A stretch of 64,000 bases of DNA from Nostoc sp. NIES-4103. GTDB lineage: Bacteria > Cyanobacteriota > Cyanobacteriia > Cyanobacteriales > Nostocaceae. The stretch is taken from the NCBI RefSeq assembly GCF_002368335.1, contig NZ_AP018288.1:5041902-5105901 (forward strand), read 5' to 3'. The notes below the pieces were generated by a model. It was not told the origin of the DNA and ran no database searches. It saw nothing but the letters and a program-made list of their open reading frames with translations. Position 1 is the stretch's first letter. Every line of letters starts with the position of its first letter. Position numbers and translations under genes: made by a program. Shown in pieces: positions 36,325-46,335 of this stretch.

Positions 36325-36585
36325 ATGTCTGAGTCTGCAATTACAGTTACAGTCAAATTGTTTGCTGCTTATCAAGAAGCCTATGGAGTTCCGGAACTAG
36401 TACTAGAAGTTCCTCATGGTACGCCAGTCCAAGCGGTGTGCGATCGCCTCATTGTCGAACACCCAGAACTAACCAAATGGCGTGAACTTACCCGCTTTGG
36501 AATTAATTTGATATTTGTAGAACCAGATACCCTCTTGCAAGATGGTGATGAAGTAGTATTAATTCCCCCCGTCAGCGGTGGCTAG
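36325..36585 (+). CDS. MoaD/ThiS-family sulfur-carrier protein
   Basis: This 86-residue beta-grasp protein ends in the functional Gly-Gly (VVLIPPVSGG). That tail is adenylated and thiocarboxylated by an E1-like enzyme so that it can donate sulfur. The internal VTVKLFAAYQEAYG and NLIFVEPDTLLQDGDEV are typical of MoaD, the small subunit of molybdopterin synthase. No moaE or moeB is adjacent, so the pathway cannot be fixed. A second carrier of the same fold, closer to CysO, is encoded at 51646-51924. It is flanked downstream by VNTRs. Confidence 0.85.
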   Translation: MSESAITVTVKLFAAYQEAYGVPELVLEVPHGTPVQAVCDRLIVEHPELTKWRELTRFGINLIFVEPDTLLQDGDEVVLIPPVSGG

Positions 36586-36631
36586 TCAAAAAGTATTGAA
36601 TTAGGGACTGGGGACTGGGGACTGGGGAGAT

Positions 36632-36752
36632 GGGTGCAGGGGTGCAGGGGTGCAGGGGTGCAGGGGTGCAGGGGGGATGAGGGAGAAATAACTAACTCCA
36701 AACTCCAAACTCTTAACTCTTAACTTCAAACTCCTCACTCCTAACTTCTAAC
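36632..36752. repeat. GGGTGCAG octamer array followed by heptamers
   Basis: Five perfect GGGTGCAG units (36632-36671) are followed by CAAACTC/TTAACTC heptamers (to about 36752), which end near the stop codon of the 1151-residue surface protein. It also follows GGGGACT units at about 36604-36626. This is a compound variable-number repeat. Confidence 0.85.
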
Positions 36753-36758
36753 TTTCCC

Positions 36759-39700
36759 TTATTTCACCTTGGTGCGGAAGCGAACAAAACCATAAGAACT
36801 AGCTGGTGTGCCAGAATTAGTTGCTGGGGGAAGATTGGGTAAATCTGGACTTCTGGTGATATTGACAGCCACAGCGCCATTAATGTTAGCACCACAGTAT
36901 GAAGGTGTAGCTGGGTCGTTAGCAGGATAAAAACGGCCGCGATCGCTAGTATCTTCTACATTGCTAAGATAAACCGTAGGTGTATTAGAACCAACAGCTA
37001 AACCAATACCTTGATCAGCTCCTGCTAAACCACCATCACTAGGACTTTGACCATTAAAAGCAGTGCTAATAAAAGTAGTATTGCTAGGAACCAAATCGCA
37101 GAATTTGACATTAGTAGCATTATTCGGGCCCTTAGAAAGGAAATAGATAGTGTATTCCACCTCATCCCCTGGCTTCACAGCACCAGCATTAATCAATCCT
37201 CGTAAGTAGCCAATAGGCCATTTGTCGTCGTTATCTTCAGAAGCATAAGATTCTGGTACATAGTTTGCAGCATTGCTAGGAACATCGCTACGACCATCTA
37301 CAATGTCTGTGAAATCTTGATTATTAATGCGGGTGATACGTTTAATCAACAAAAGCTTTGCATTACTAGCACCAGCGCCGTTATTGTTTTCACCGACGCT
37401 GGTAATACGACTACCGACAGTATCAGTATCTCTAGTTGGCAAGTAGTTTGGACACCGTGCGCTAGCATCCCTACTGGTACTAGCTTCCCAGCAAGCACTA
37501 CTATTACTATCCTGACCATTTGGGGTCAAACTGATAGACCGACCATTGCTAGCTCCAGCTAAAGAGGATTGATAAGTGTTATCCCAGAGATTCAGAGAAC
37601 TTGGGGGAGGCGTATTAACTGCACTACCACTGCCATAGGCAACATAGTCGATAATTGTATTTTGGTTATCGTACAACCAAACATCATCACCAGAGTTATT
37701 GAGTTTAGGAGTCTGTCCTAACCAAGTTTGAAAAGCTGCTGCTGTTGCTTGCTGGTTGGGTTTATTATTTCCAATCCAAATCACAGCATACTGACCTGGT
37801 TGTAAAGTTGTACCATTGGGAAATGTGTAACTAAATCCACCGGCACCATCAGTACTATTAGCGATGAGATTGCCATCTGTGAGTTTCACACCACTCAAAT
37901 CTACAGCAGATGAAGAAGCATTGTAGAGTTCAATAAACTCATCATTGGTGTCAGCAGAAATAGTAGTATCTGTTTCGTTATATAGAACTTCGTTAATGAT
38001 GACTTTGCCTGCTAATGGTGAAACCTGATAATTGAGGGCATTTAATGCTTTAAACAACGTTGGGTCATCATCGTCAGTTTTATTAGGATCATTTCCTAAG
38101 TTCACCTGATCATCAGTTGTTTGTAAGACATTATTGCCTGGGGTGGGAGAGTTAGTACCACCAGCAGAGTCTGCATCTGTGAATACCGTACCAACTGTTC
38201 CTGTAGGGTTATCTGGAGTATTGAACTGTGCGCTTGCTTGGTTACTAATTGGATTACCACCATTCGCATCGTTAATTGTGGCAGTAATTTTAATAATGAT
38301 GGTATCGCCTACACGCAAAGTACCAGAATTGGTGACAGCACCAGAACCGTTGTAATTAGGATTGAGAGTGATGTTATTCCCAGTAGTAGCACTTGTAATT
38401 GTTGCACTTCCATAGGTTAACTGTGAAGGCAAAGAATCGTAAATAACAAAATTAATTGCATCGCTATTACCTGGATTTAAGTTGGAATAAGTAATAGTGT
38501 ATTCGACGGTATCACCCGCAGTTACAGTGCCGCTACCATCATTATCAGCCAGAAAGCGAACAGACTTAGTTCCTTTGACATTTGCCTGCTTGTCTTGGGT
38601 AATCACCAAGGGAGTTAGTATGGCTTGACTGGGGAAATACGTCCAGGTATCTATCCCCTTAAAATCACCATAGTTGCTATTAAACTCATGTTCTCCTGTG
38701 GCACTATTTACCCCTCTAGAAGCATTACGGGGATTAGTTGCTCCCGTACCATCTAAATTAATCGCTGCTGTATTAGCGGTGGTGTAATTGCTGTCATTGT
38801 AATAAACTGTCGTTGTGCCAATTGGTTGCCCATTTTGATCCGCAGTGTTAGGAAATGCACTAGGGGGGTTTTCCATCGTAATTTTGAACCCTTGAGGATT
38901 ATTCTCAGCATCCAACATTGGAAAATGATATTCGCCCGCCCTAGTTGTGATTTGGGCATTGTAAGGTGCATTACTTGGTAGGGGTTGTAGATTTACCCCA
39001 TTAGCATCCTTGCCATCCCAGAACACTACAGTAGAACTAGAAGATAGTGTGTTTTGTAGGACGCGATCGCTACTGGGGTCAAAAACACCATCATTATTAG
39101 TGTCAATAATAATTTGATAGCTGCCGCTAGAGCCAGAATTAAAGCTAAAATAGCCACCTACCCCGACGTAAGTTTGGTTTCCACTCGCTCCATTTGCTCC
39201 AGTAAATTTAAAATTAGTAGGTAGTGCCGGAATAGTTGCTAATGGGGAAATCCCCAAATAATTGAGCGTTGCATTATCAGGTCGGTTGAAAAAAACTAGG
39301 TGCGTAATGTTTGTTGCAGTATCAAGAACAGTCGGATCTTGAACTGTCACACCCCCATTGAAGATGAGGTTATTGTTAGGAGAGTTAGCAGAGCGATAAA
39401 GTGTGGAACCATCACTATTAAGATATCCCCGGTTATTAGCAAAAAAGATAAAGCCGTAGGGGTCGACTCCATTCATATCGGTTTCATACCGATACCCATC
39501 TTTAGTTTGAATATAAAGCTTAGAATTGAGTGCAATAGGATTGCTACCACCAGCATTTCCCCCCATATTCATGGCGATGTAGTTGGTAAACACCCTTCCT
39601 TTTTGAGGGGTTTCACTACTATTACGGACTGTAATATCCCAAGCTGCAACACCTTGTTTTTGGCTATTGTCAATAGGAAACTGAACATTTGCAGCTCTTG

Positions 39701-40214
39701 GTGGCGGATCGCCACTACCATGAGAATGAAATTTAACTTCGTAAATTCCAGTTTCTGTAGCCGTGAATGTACATGGTTGGTAGCCACCACTATTGGGTAA
39801 AGGGCCCGCTGTTTCTTTGGCAACGGTATCAATAAAACCTTGTTTAGTAGTAGCATCCACATCGCAAGAGCCATTTTGTCCACCGAAGGGACTGGAGTAA
39901 GTAATTTCTTTAGCGTTGTTGGCAATGTTTGCCACACTAGAGCCAAGATTAACAATTTCGTCTTTATTGACGAATACCTTGAGCGTTGTTCTCCTGAGAA
40001 TACCAGCAGTCTTTGCATTTGGTGAAGTTAATGCTGTATCCGGTATCCATTCTAAGTAAGGTCGATATCCACCATCAGCAACTAACTCTTTGCTTCCCTC
40101 AGCCCAACTAGGTTGTATACCTTGTCCCAACACACACAGAACAAAAGCCAAGCTACCTAGAGTCCTTTTTTGCAGTCTTCTTTGCGCCTTTGCGCCTTTG
40201 CGTGAGCTTTTCAT
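36759..40214 (-). CDS. Exported surface protein with DUF11 and lamin-tail-like domains
   Basis: This 1151-residue exported protein has signal LGSLAFVLCVLGQGIQPSWA. The first ~500 residues show no named domain but include calcium-site-like TNNDGVFDPSSD. A DUF11 repeat at about 555-690 contains AGDTVEYTITYSNLNPG. A lamin-tail-like segment at about 735-890 contains VIINEVLYNETD, DEFIELYNASSSAVDLSG and TTLQPGQYAVIWIGN. A second DUF11-like region follows at about 1000-1110 (PGDEVEYTIYFLSKGPNNAT). No sorting or anchoring signal is seen. The N-terminus (KGAKAQRR) is encoded by a dispersed 26-bp repeat. It is last in the five-gene surface cluster, 133 bases after the barrel gene. Its function is unknown. 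Confidence 0.85.
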   Translation of the reverse strand: MKSSRKGAKAQRRLQKRTLGSLAFVLCVLGQGIQPSWAEGSKELVADGGYRPYLEWIPDTALTSPNAKTAGILRRTTLKVFVNKDEIVNLGSSVANIANNAKEITYSSPFGGQNGSCDVDATTKQGFIDTVAKETAGPLPNSGGYQPCTFTATETGIYEVKFHSHGSGDPPPRAANVQFPIDNSQKQGVAAWDITVRNSSETPQKGRVFTNYIAMNMGGNAGGSNPIALNSKLYIQTKDGYRYETDMNGVDPYGFIFFANNRGYLNSDGSTLYRSANSPNNNLIFNGGVTVQDPTVLDTATNITHLVFFNRPDNATLNYLGISPLATIPALPTNFKFTGANGASGNQTYVGVGGYFSFNSGSSGSYQIIIDTNNDGVFDPSSDRVLQNTLSSSSTVVFWDGKDANGVNLQPLPSNAPYNAQITTRAGEYHFPMLDAENNPQGFKITMENPPSAFPNTADQNGQPIGTTTVYYNDSNYTTANTAAINLDGTGATNPRNASRGVNSATGEHEFNSNYGDFKGIDTWTYFPSQAILTPLVITQDKQANVKGTKSVRFLADNDGSGTVTAGDTVEYTITYSNLNPGNSDAINFVIYDSLPSQLTYGSATITSATTGNNITLNPNYNGSGAVTNSGTLRVGDTIIIKITATINDANGGNPISNQASAQFNTPDNPTGTVGTVFTDADSAGGTNSPTPGNNVLQTTDDQVNLGNDPNKTDDDDPTLFKALNALNYQVSPLAGKVIINEVLYNETDTTISADTNDEFIELYNASSSAVDLSGVKLTDGNLIANSTDGAGGFSYTFPNGTTLQPGQYAVIWIGNNKPNQQATAAAFQTWLGQTPKLNNSGDDVWLYDNQNTIIDYVAYGSGSAVNTPPPSSLNLWDNTYQSSLAGASNGRSISLTPNGQDSNSSACWEASTSRDASARCPNYLPTRDTDTVGSRITSVGENNNGAGASNAKLLLIKRITRINNQDFTDIVDGRSDVPSNAANYVPESYASEDNDDKWPIGYLRGLINAGAVKPGDEVEYTIYFLSKGPNNATNVKFCDLVPSNTTFISTAFNGQSPSDGGLAGADQGIGLAVGSNTPTVYLSNVEDTSDRGRFYPANDPATPSYCGANINGAVAVNITRSPDLPNLPPATNSGTPASSYGFVRFRTKVK
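40181..40206 (-). repeat. 26-bp dispersed repeat inside a signal-peptide coding region
   Basis: The 26 bases 40181-40206 are identical to 57402-57427, which is intergenic. Here the repeat supplies codons of the basic n-region (KGAKAQRR) of the surface protein's signal peptide. Diverged AAGGCGCAAAG-like relatives occur at about 19920 and 61765-61795. Confidence 0.85.
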
Positions 40215-40347
40215 ACTATACAGAGTGCAACGCCAAAATATTTATCTAATCAGGACATTCAAAGATTTCATCAGCTGTTGTGAATACGACATATGCTATT
40301 GAGTTTGCCCAAAGTCAGGTAAAATCTAGCATCATATTCTTAACTTC

Positions 40348-43300
40348 CTACTTCCCCACACCCTCAACAACTGCCTGTACCGTAGATTCACTTTGCTGCG
40401 GTGGCGGAATTTTTTGCTGTCCAAAGCCATCAAATAACTCATTGAGTTTCAGGGTTAAACCCAAATAAGGGCCGCCCGCAGAACGTGTTCCAGAAAAATC
40501 CCGGTCATCAACATTACCAAACACATATCCAGCAGCAAGGCGCAAATTTGGACTGAGGTAATAACCTGTTTCCACAACAAAACCTGTTTCAGTGTAGTTA
40601 GATTGACCAATCCAACGAGCTTCACCCACCAAATCCATGCTGTATCCTAAGCGATAAGTAGCCCGCAATTGTGCTAAATTCACTGTACTTGTACCTGCTA
40701 AATCGTTAGCCAAGTAAGAAGTACTATTACGCAACGCATACTTTCCGTAAAATTCCCATTGCCAGTTAGGAGCGTAAATACCTTCAAAGGCAAAGGTATG
40801 GTCTTCAGACCCCGTACCACTACCTAACAAAATAGTGTCAGGAATCACCGCCGGATTTTGGCGATATTCATAACGCAACAAAGCATTAAATTTATCGTCG
40901 TTGGGGTCGCGGTAGGCTAAACCCACTTTGAGGTTAACTGTATCTCCCAGCCCTGTGAGCCTTTGGTTAGAAGAGTTTGCCTGTTGATAACGCACCAAGC
41001 CAGTTAAAGCAGGAGAAATTTTACCAGTAGCAGCTGCGGAAATCACGGTATTAGAACCACCGGAAGAAGTACGATGTTCATAACGAGCGCTAGCTTGAAA
41101 CTCCGGGTTATCACTATATTCCAGTCCAACGCTGTAGCTATCGCCACCATCAAAACCGATCGCCGAAGCAGATTGACCAGCGGCGAAGGGTTGGGCGTAT
41201 TGTTGACCTGTTGCTGTCCTTCCGAAGAAGCTGCCAAAAACATGTTCATAAGCCAAATTCAACCGCAAGCCAGGAGCAATAGTCCAACGATTATTCAAAC
41301 CAATTGCTCCTTGCGTAGTCAGTTGATTTGCACCTCCTAAAATTGTGTAACGACCAGTTAAGGTAGTATCGCGCCCCAGTTTGTGTTCGCCGTTGACACT
41401 CAAGCTGGTGATGGAGTTACCGTCATACTGACCGCTAGTATAAAATTGTTGGGCAAGACTGATATTTACACCAGGTATTGCTGCCCAATTCAAGCCTAAG
41501 ATGGTACGGTCTGGGTAGACAGTATCGTTCTTGGAAGATAAAGTTAATTCATTTTGGGCTTGGAAAGTTAAATTTTTGGCGATGGGAAGAGAAAAACGCG
41601 ATCGCAGTTGATCAGAACTACTATTGAGGGCGTTGGTAGGGATACGGTCTTCGCGTTCACGATGAATCAAATCAACATCAACAGTAGCTTTACCTAAGCG
41701 TTGTTGAATCCCCGCAGAAATCGTGGTCAGCGAATTATCAACTTTGCTCCCAGGTATCGCCTCAGAACGTGGTGCAAACAGTTCTTCAAAAGTATCTAAC
41801 GGTTGTGGTGCAATACCAAAATTGTCTTCATGGTCATATTGCACCCGCAGATTCGTAGTTGAGGTCAGTTTACCTGTAAGCTGCGCTCCATAACGAGTTT
41901 GTCCTGGTACAAAGCTGATAGTGGCATTATTTGCAAAACCTGTATCGGCATAACGGTAATAGGCACGACCTAGAATCCTATTGGCAATTTTACCCTCGGC
42001 TTCCAAGCGGTAAGCATCACCACTGACTTTTCCCATTACGTCGGAATCATTAGTAGAATGGGCATATTCTGCAATGAACTTACCGTTGTTACCCAAAGCT
42101 ATCAGTGCATCTGCACCGTAGAGTTGAAAGTCACGTACCCCTTGATTTTCTTGCACAAAAGTAGCTGCTAACCAGCTTTCATAGTTGAGAGTGCGAGAAA
42201 AATTATATTGCAAACGACCAGCAAAGATATTACTGTCAGAGTTTTCACTATCGTATTGATAGCTAACTACAATCCGGCGTACCAAGACTTGTCCGGCTTC
42301 GTCTATATCAGTACGGAGGATAGGTTCACGGAATATTAAAGTACCGCGATCATAATCAATTTCGTAGTCTGAACCCCGACTTAACTCTTTACGTTCCAGC
42401 ACAGTACCAGGGCGATTCAATTCTTCCAACTCCAGATAGACATTTTCACTACCTCCAACCAGTAACCGACGAGAGAGAAAGTAGTAGCCACTGGTGCCAT
42501 CAGGAGCAATAGTATCGCGTTGGAAACCTTCTAGATGGTCGCCATAGAAACCTGTAAATTGTAAGTTACCCAGGTTATAGTTAGCTTTAAAACCGTGGAG
42601 TTGACGAGTAATAGAAGTAAATTGCTGTGAAGAGCGGGCAAACTCCTCAGTGTTATAATCACCCCACATGACATAATCAGGTGCAGCTCCAGGGATGTTA
42701 GTAGAACGTTCAAAACGTGCAAATACACTGTCAATGGAAGGCGTGACAACATCAACTCTAGAACTATCGCCGTAGACAGGATAATTGCGATCGCTAAATT
42801 GCTGAGTTCTAAATAGGCGATTATCGCAATTACAATCTTCGTTCAGGTTGCGAGAACTGTTGTATGCACCAGTAAACAACCACTCTCCAAGAGTACCCGT
42901 AGCAAATACCGCTGAATGAAAATCTAATTGTGTTCTGGTGTCTTTGTCAGGACGTAGAAAATCACGGAAACTACCGTAATAATCTGTACCTCTAGCGCCC
43001 AAACGTAAATCTACTACCCCAGTCACCAAACTCGGACGCAACGCTGTTTCAAATTGCAGTTGGGTAAAGGCTTCTAAATCATTAACAACTGCCCGAATTC
43101 GCACAGTTTGCGCCTTCAAATCAGAACGCAATGTAGCTGTGAATTGTCCGTTACGGGCTTCTACTTGGTATCCTGGTTGATCAGGTTTAAAGTCTGGTTC
43201 AACAAAGTCTCCAGCAGTAGGTGTTAAAGTGACGACAGCATCTTGGTTAGAACGATTACCATTGCGATCGATCAGTTGACCCTTAATTGTAGCTGTAGAA

Positions 43301-44073
43301 CGTCCATCAGCAGGGATACGAGCCTCAACCGTTTCTATTGTTATTTGCTGCAATCTTCCCCGGACTACTACCCGCATCGTTACAGGAGGTTCTGTTCCTC
43401 CCTGTAGTTGTGCAGAAATGATGTTTTCACCTTCAACTAAAGAGACACCGTACCATGTCTGCGTTATTAAGTTATTACTGGCATCACTTTCTGTGCGTCC
43501 AATTAAAGAAGAGTCTACCAAAACATTATTTACCCGCAGTTCTACCTGGCTACCAGCCGGAAATTGTACTATCACCGTGGTAGCTGGTACGTCTATCACG
43601 CTGTCAGGTGTTGGTGTCAGGATTTTGATTGCTGTTGAAGTTGGGGAAGCCGCCGTATTTTCTTTAGCCTCATCACCCTTGCTCTGTTTTGCCGCTATTT
43701 TGCGTAAGCCTCTGGGCAACTCGGCAGAAGTTTCTGGTTGAAATGGTTGTATTTTAGTTGAGGAAGCTATATCAGCTATTTTTCTTAAACCTCTGGGTAA
43801 CTGGGTATCAATTGCTGGTTGAAACGGTTTTATTTGCTTAGGCGCATCTGGTACAGACTTCTTGCTCTGCATTTTCCTATCAGCGGCTTGTTGAGATTCC
43901 ACTGTCTTTTGAGTATGAATGGCGTTAGTCTCAGCTTGAGTTATCTGAGTCTGTGGGTTATCTTTGACTTCAGCATCGGCTATGACAGGATACAAAACAA
44001 AGCTGATGGCTCCTGCCATAGCTCCCATCAACTTCAAGTTAAAAGTAGTTGCACGGTGCATCCTGGGTTTCAT
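40348..44073 (-). CDS. Large outer-membrane beta-barrel protein with Ig-like N-terminal domains
   Basis: This 1241-residue protein has a signal segment (about 11-34). Two copies of a 20-residue motif with a 27-residue period follow (PFQP...LPRGLRKIA at 81-100 and 108-127). Two Ig/invasin-like beta domains come next (about 150-235; 243-345, with ARIPADGRSTATIKGQLIDR). The last ~890 residues are amphipathic strands with aromatic girdles, ending in a beta-signal-like GGPYLGLTLKLNELF and a short Pro/Gln tail. GSDYEIDYDRGTLIFREPI is a distinctive block. No TonB box or plug is seen. The start overlaps the previous gene's stop as ATGA. It may secrete, anchor or display the neighbouring DUF11 proteins; this is inference. 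Confidence 0.85.
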   Translation of the reverse strand: MKPRMHRATTFNLKLMGAMAGAISFVLYPVIADAEVKDNPQTQITQAETNAIHTQKTVESQQAADRKMQSKKSVPDAPKQIKPFQPAIDTQLPRGLRKIADIASSTKIQPFQPETSAELPRGLRKIAAKQSKGDEAKENTAASPTSTAIKILTPTPDSVIDVPATTVIVQFPAGSQVELRVNNVLVDSSLIGRTESDASNNLITQTWYGVSLVEGENIISAQLQGGTEPPVTMRVVVRGRLQQITIETVEARIPADGRSTATIKGQLIDRNGNRSNQDAVVTLTPTAGDFVEPDFKPDQPGYQVEARNGQFTATLRSDLKAQTVRIRAVVNDLEAFTQLQFETALRPSLVTGVVDLRLGARGTDYYGSFRDFLRPDKDTRTQLDFHSAVFATGTLGEWLFTGAYNSSRNLNEDCNCDNRLFRTQQFSDRNYPVYGDSSRVDVVTPSIDSVFARFERSTNIPGAAPDYVMWGDYNTEEFARSSQQFTSITRQLHGFKANYNLGNLQFTGFYGDHLEGFQRDTIAPDGTSGYYFLSRRLLVGGSENVYLELEELNRPGTVLERKELSRGSDYEIDYDRGTLIFREPILRTDIDEAGQVLVRRIVVSYQYDSENSDSNIFAGRLQYNFSRTLNYESWLAATFVQENQGVRDFQLYGADALIALGNNGKFIAEYAHSTNDSDVMGKVSGDAYRLEAEGKIANRILGRAYYRYADTGFANNATISFVPGQTRYGAQLTGKLTSTTNLRVQYDHEDNFGIAPQPLDTFEELFAPRSEAIPGSKVDNSLTTISAGIQQRLGKATVDVDLIHREREDRIPTNALNSSSDQLRSRFSLPIAKNLTFQAQNELTLSSKNDTVYPDRTILGLNWAAIPGVNISLAQQFYTSGQYDGNSITSLSVNGEHKLGRDTTLTGRYTILGGANQLTTQGAIGLNNRWTIAPGLRLNLAYEHVFGSFFGRTATGQQYAQPFAAGQSASAIGFDGGDSYSVGLEYSDNPEFQASARYEHRTSSGGSNTVISAAATGKISPALTGLVRYQQANSSNQRLTGLGDTVNLKVGLAYRDPNDDKFNALLRYEYRQNPAVIPDTILLGSGTGSEDHTFAFEGIYAPNWQWEFYGKYALRNSTSYLANDLAGTSTVNLAQLRATYRLGYSMDLVGEARWIGQSNYTETGFVVETGYYLSPNLRLAAGYVFGNVDDRDFSGTRSAGGPYLGLTLKLNELFDGFGQQKIPPPQQSESTVQAVVEGVGK

Positions 44074-45629
44074 TTCTTGACTTGCTCCGACGAAGTGGGG
44101 GTGACTCCAAAGTTCATACGTACTAAGCCACCAGGCTCTAAACGCACCAGGCGAGATTGGCTATTGCGTTCGCGGAATTTGCGGTTGGGAGCTAGGGTGT
44201 AGCCAGGGACACTAGTAAGGTCTAATACACCTGTGTGGCTTCCTGGTAAGACATTAGCTACAGAGAACAAACCATTGGGATCTGTGGTAATACGGTTGCC
44301 GTCCTCCAGAAAAATTACTGCATTCGCAACTCCACGTTCACCAGGCTGCTGTTCGCCATCGAAGTTTTTATCTACAAACACGCGCCCGATGATAGTGCCG
44401 CAGTCAGAAACAATACCTGGTCTAATTTTTAACTGGTGGATTGCTGGGCCGTCTTTGATGCTAAAACGATTGTCAACTCGAAGTGCATTAACGATCGCAC
44501 TATTACGACCTGTACCGCGTTGGGAATCGTTGGTTAACTGGGCAGCATAGGCAATGTTCAGTACTTTCTCGGTGGGAATATTTATATTCGTGCGGAATGT
44601 AACTGTATTTCCACTACGTTCTGTGGTAATAGCTACTTGTTGACCGTCTATCTCTCCTCGCACAGATTTAGCTAAGAAGTTGAATCCTAAAGGTAAGTTG
44701 TCGGTGACAACAACATTGTTCAAATCAGTATCAGCCAAATTTCTCACTGATAGGCGGTAGATGACTGTATCACCAGGTTCAGCAGTAGCGCGATCGCCTG
44801 TTTTGACGAGTTGCACTTGATTTGTTTGACACATATTTGTAGTCAATTCAAAGGCTACTAAGTCCAGTCCCACTAATTCCGCATTAGGAACTAAAACAAC
44901 TGTGCCTTCCACCCTGGTTTCACCTTGGAGATTGATAGGTTGGCCATCTAAGGAAGAAGCAACATATTGAACAACATTGTTATCACTCGTGCCAGTATTG
45001 CTAATAATTTCAATCTTGATCCGCCGTTGTTGGTAGATGGAGTTTGCTGGTGGATTAACTACAAAAATATATCTCTTACCTGGATCAGTTTGACCCTTAT
45101 TTGGGTCGAGTAAAAAGTTATAGACACCAGCCGGATTATTTGTAATAAAGTAGGGATTACTATTTTCAATATTTGGCGATCTGCCACCAGGAATATTGTT
45201 ATTAGGAATATCAGGTAACTCTGTGCGAGTTAGAGAAACCAATTGTCCTAGTTCTGTTCCTGTGGGGTCGCCAGGGTTAGGTTCGTATACCCCAACTGAA
45301 AAACCTGTGTAGTCAGGTAAAATTGTTCCCCCACAGCCTAAAATTCGTCCTAGTGGGTCAACTAATGGGGTAGGATTCAGGTTAAGTTGGCTAGAAGTTC
45401 CTTGATATTGAGTATTAGTAGCAGAATCTGTATAAGTATAGGTAGCTTGATTCGTAATGCTTAATGTAGCTTGACTTTGTTGCGCTTGTGCTGGTATATG
45501 TATATTAGCTGGCAATAAACTCCCTAAAAGAACAGCTACAGTTAACCGTAAGTGTAAGCTACTACTAGTTATATTCTTTCGTTTTTGAGGACGAATCACT
45601 GAAATCATCTCCTCTGGATTGCATTTCAT
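44070..45629 (-). CDS. Exported DUF11 and SdrD/Cna-B-like domain protein
   Basis: This 519-residue protein has a signal segment at about 20-50 (LRLTVAVLLGSLLPANIHIP) and a ~210-residue N-terminal part with ITNQATYTYTDSATNTQYQG. A DUF11 domain (about 275-385) contains AEPGDTVIYRLSVRNLADTD and VVVTDNLPLGFNF. An SdrD/Cna-B-like domain (about 405-500) contains GRVFVDKNFDGEQQPGERGV and DPNGLFSVANVLPG. Its stop overlaps the barrel gene start as ATGA, so the two are translationally coupled. That is the strongest physical link in the cluster. It could be the periplasmic or surface partner of the barrel. Confidence 0.85.
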   Translation of the reverse strand: MKCNPEEMISVIRPQKRKNITSSSLHLRLTVAVLLGSLLPANIHIPAQAQQSQATLSITNQATYTYTDSATNTQYQGTSSQLNLNPTPLVDPLGRILGCGGTILPDYTGFSVGVYEPNPGDPTGTELGQLVSLTRTELPDIPNNNIPGGRSPNIENSNPYFITNNPAGVYNFLLDPNKGQTDPGKRYIFVVNPPANSIYQQRRIKIEIISNTGTSDNNVVQYVASSLDGQPINLQGETRVEGTVVLVPNAELVGLDLVAFELTTNMCQTNQVQLVKTGDRATAEPGDTVIYRLSVRNLADTDLNNVVVTDNLPLGFNFLAKSVRGEIDGQQVAITTERSGNTVTFRTNINIPTEKVLNIAYAAQLTNDSQRGTGRNSAIVNALRVDNRFSIKDGPAIHQLKIRPGIVSDCGTIIGRVFVDKNFDGEQQPGERGVANAVIFLEDGNRITTDPNGLFSVANVLPGSHTGVLDLTSVPGYTLAPNRKFRERNSQSRLVRLEPGGLVRMNFGVTPTSSEQVKK

Positions 45630-45764
45630 TTGTCAAAAAAAGCATTTTTATAAACAGTAAAAATACATAGAGATTGAATTGCCTTCCCCTTTGTTAATAG
45701 GGAAGGGTGGATTATGTTATCTTTGCTATTTAATCCAACTGAAAACCGCTATAAAAGGTGTAAA

Positions 45765-46334
45765 TTAGCGCACTTGAGTTTGATAAGTCGCTTTGACTGT
45801 CGTCTTCACCGCCACCAATGGCAGCTGTAAGCGAATGTTAGTGTAAACACTTGCTGGTGCTGGTTGAATTTCTACTTTGCCGTTGGGGAGAGTGACTTTA
45901 ACAGTAGGATTTTCTACAAAACTGCGTCCGCCATCGATACTGTAAGAAATCTTGGCATTGTTAGTCACAGTGGTAGATTTCAGCACATACACCATTCCTT
46001 TGGGAATGGGTTGATTGAGAATCAGATTTTTCACTGGGCGATCGCTTGTATTTTCCGCTTTCAAGGTATAGCGCAACACATCCCCTGATTGGACTACTGC
46101 TTGTCCTTTCAAGGGTTGCCAAGTAACTTTTTGCTTACCTTGCTCATCCTTAGTCAAAACCTGCTTTTCTGCTTCTAGAAGCAACTGTAAAGCCTTTTGC
46201 TGTTGGGGACTTTGTGCAACTGCACTGTTAGATTGTAACCAACTAACTACCCCTGGTACATGAGTGGTTAATGAGGCTGTAGCTAGCAGTAGACTTGTTC
46301 CTATCCCAGCAATCAATAAATGTTGTATCTTCAT
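45765..46334 (-). CDS. Small exported DUF11-like single-domain protein
   Basis: This 189-residue protein has a signal peptide ending near SNSAVAQS (about 42). A Gln/Leu-rich helix (QQKALQLLLEAEKQVLTKDE) comes before one DUF11-like domain (about 75-189; VVQSGDVLRYTLKAENTSDR and IPKGMVYVLKSTTVTNN). It begins one base after the stop of the 857-residue gene, so the two are read as one unit. Its length suggests a subunit, chaperone or cap rather than an adhesin. Family identity beyond DUF11-like is not recognised. Confidence 0.82.
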   Translation of the reverse strand: MKIQHLLIAGIGTSLLLATASLTTHVPGVVSWLQSNSAVAQSPQQQKALQLLLEAEKQVLTKDEQGKQKVTWQPLKGQAVVQSGDVLRYTLKAENTSDRPVKNLILNQPIPKGMVYVLKSTTVTNNAKISYSIDGGRSFVENPTVKVTLPNGKVEIQPAPASVYTNIRLQLPLVAVKTTVKATYQTQVR

Positions 46335-46335
46335 C

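Noticed and set aside
39300..39800. 166-codon plus-strand open frame opposite the 1151-residue surface protein
   Set aside because: It is antisense to a longer, signal-peptide-bearing gene with clear domains; typical shadow of a Thr/Asn-rich coding strand.
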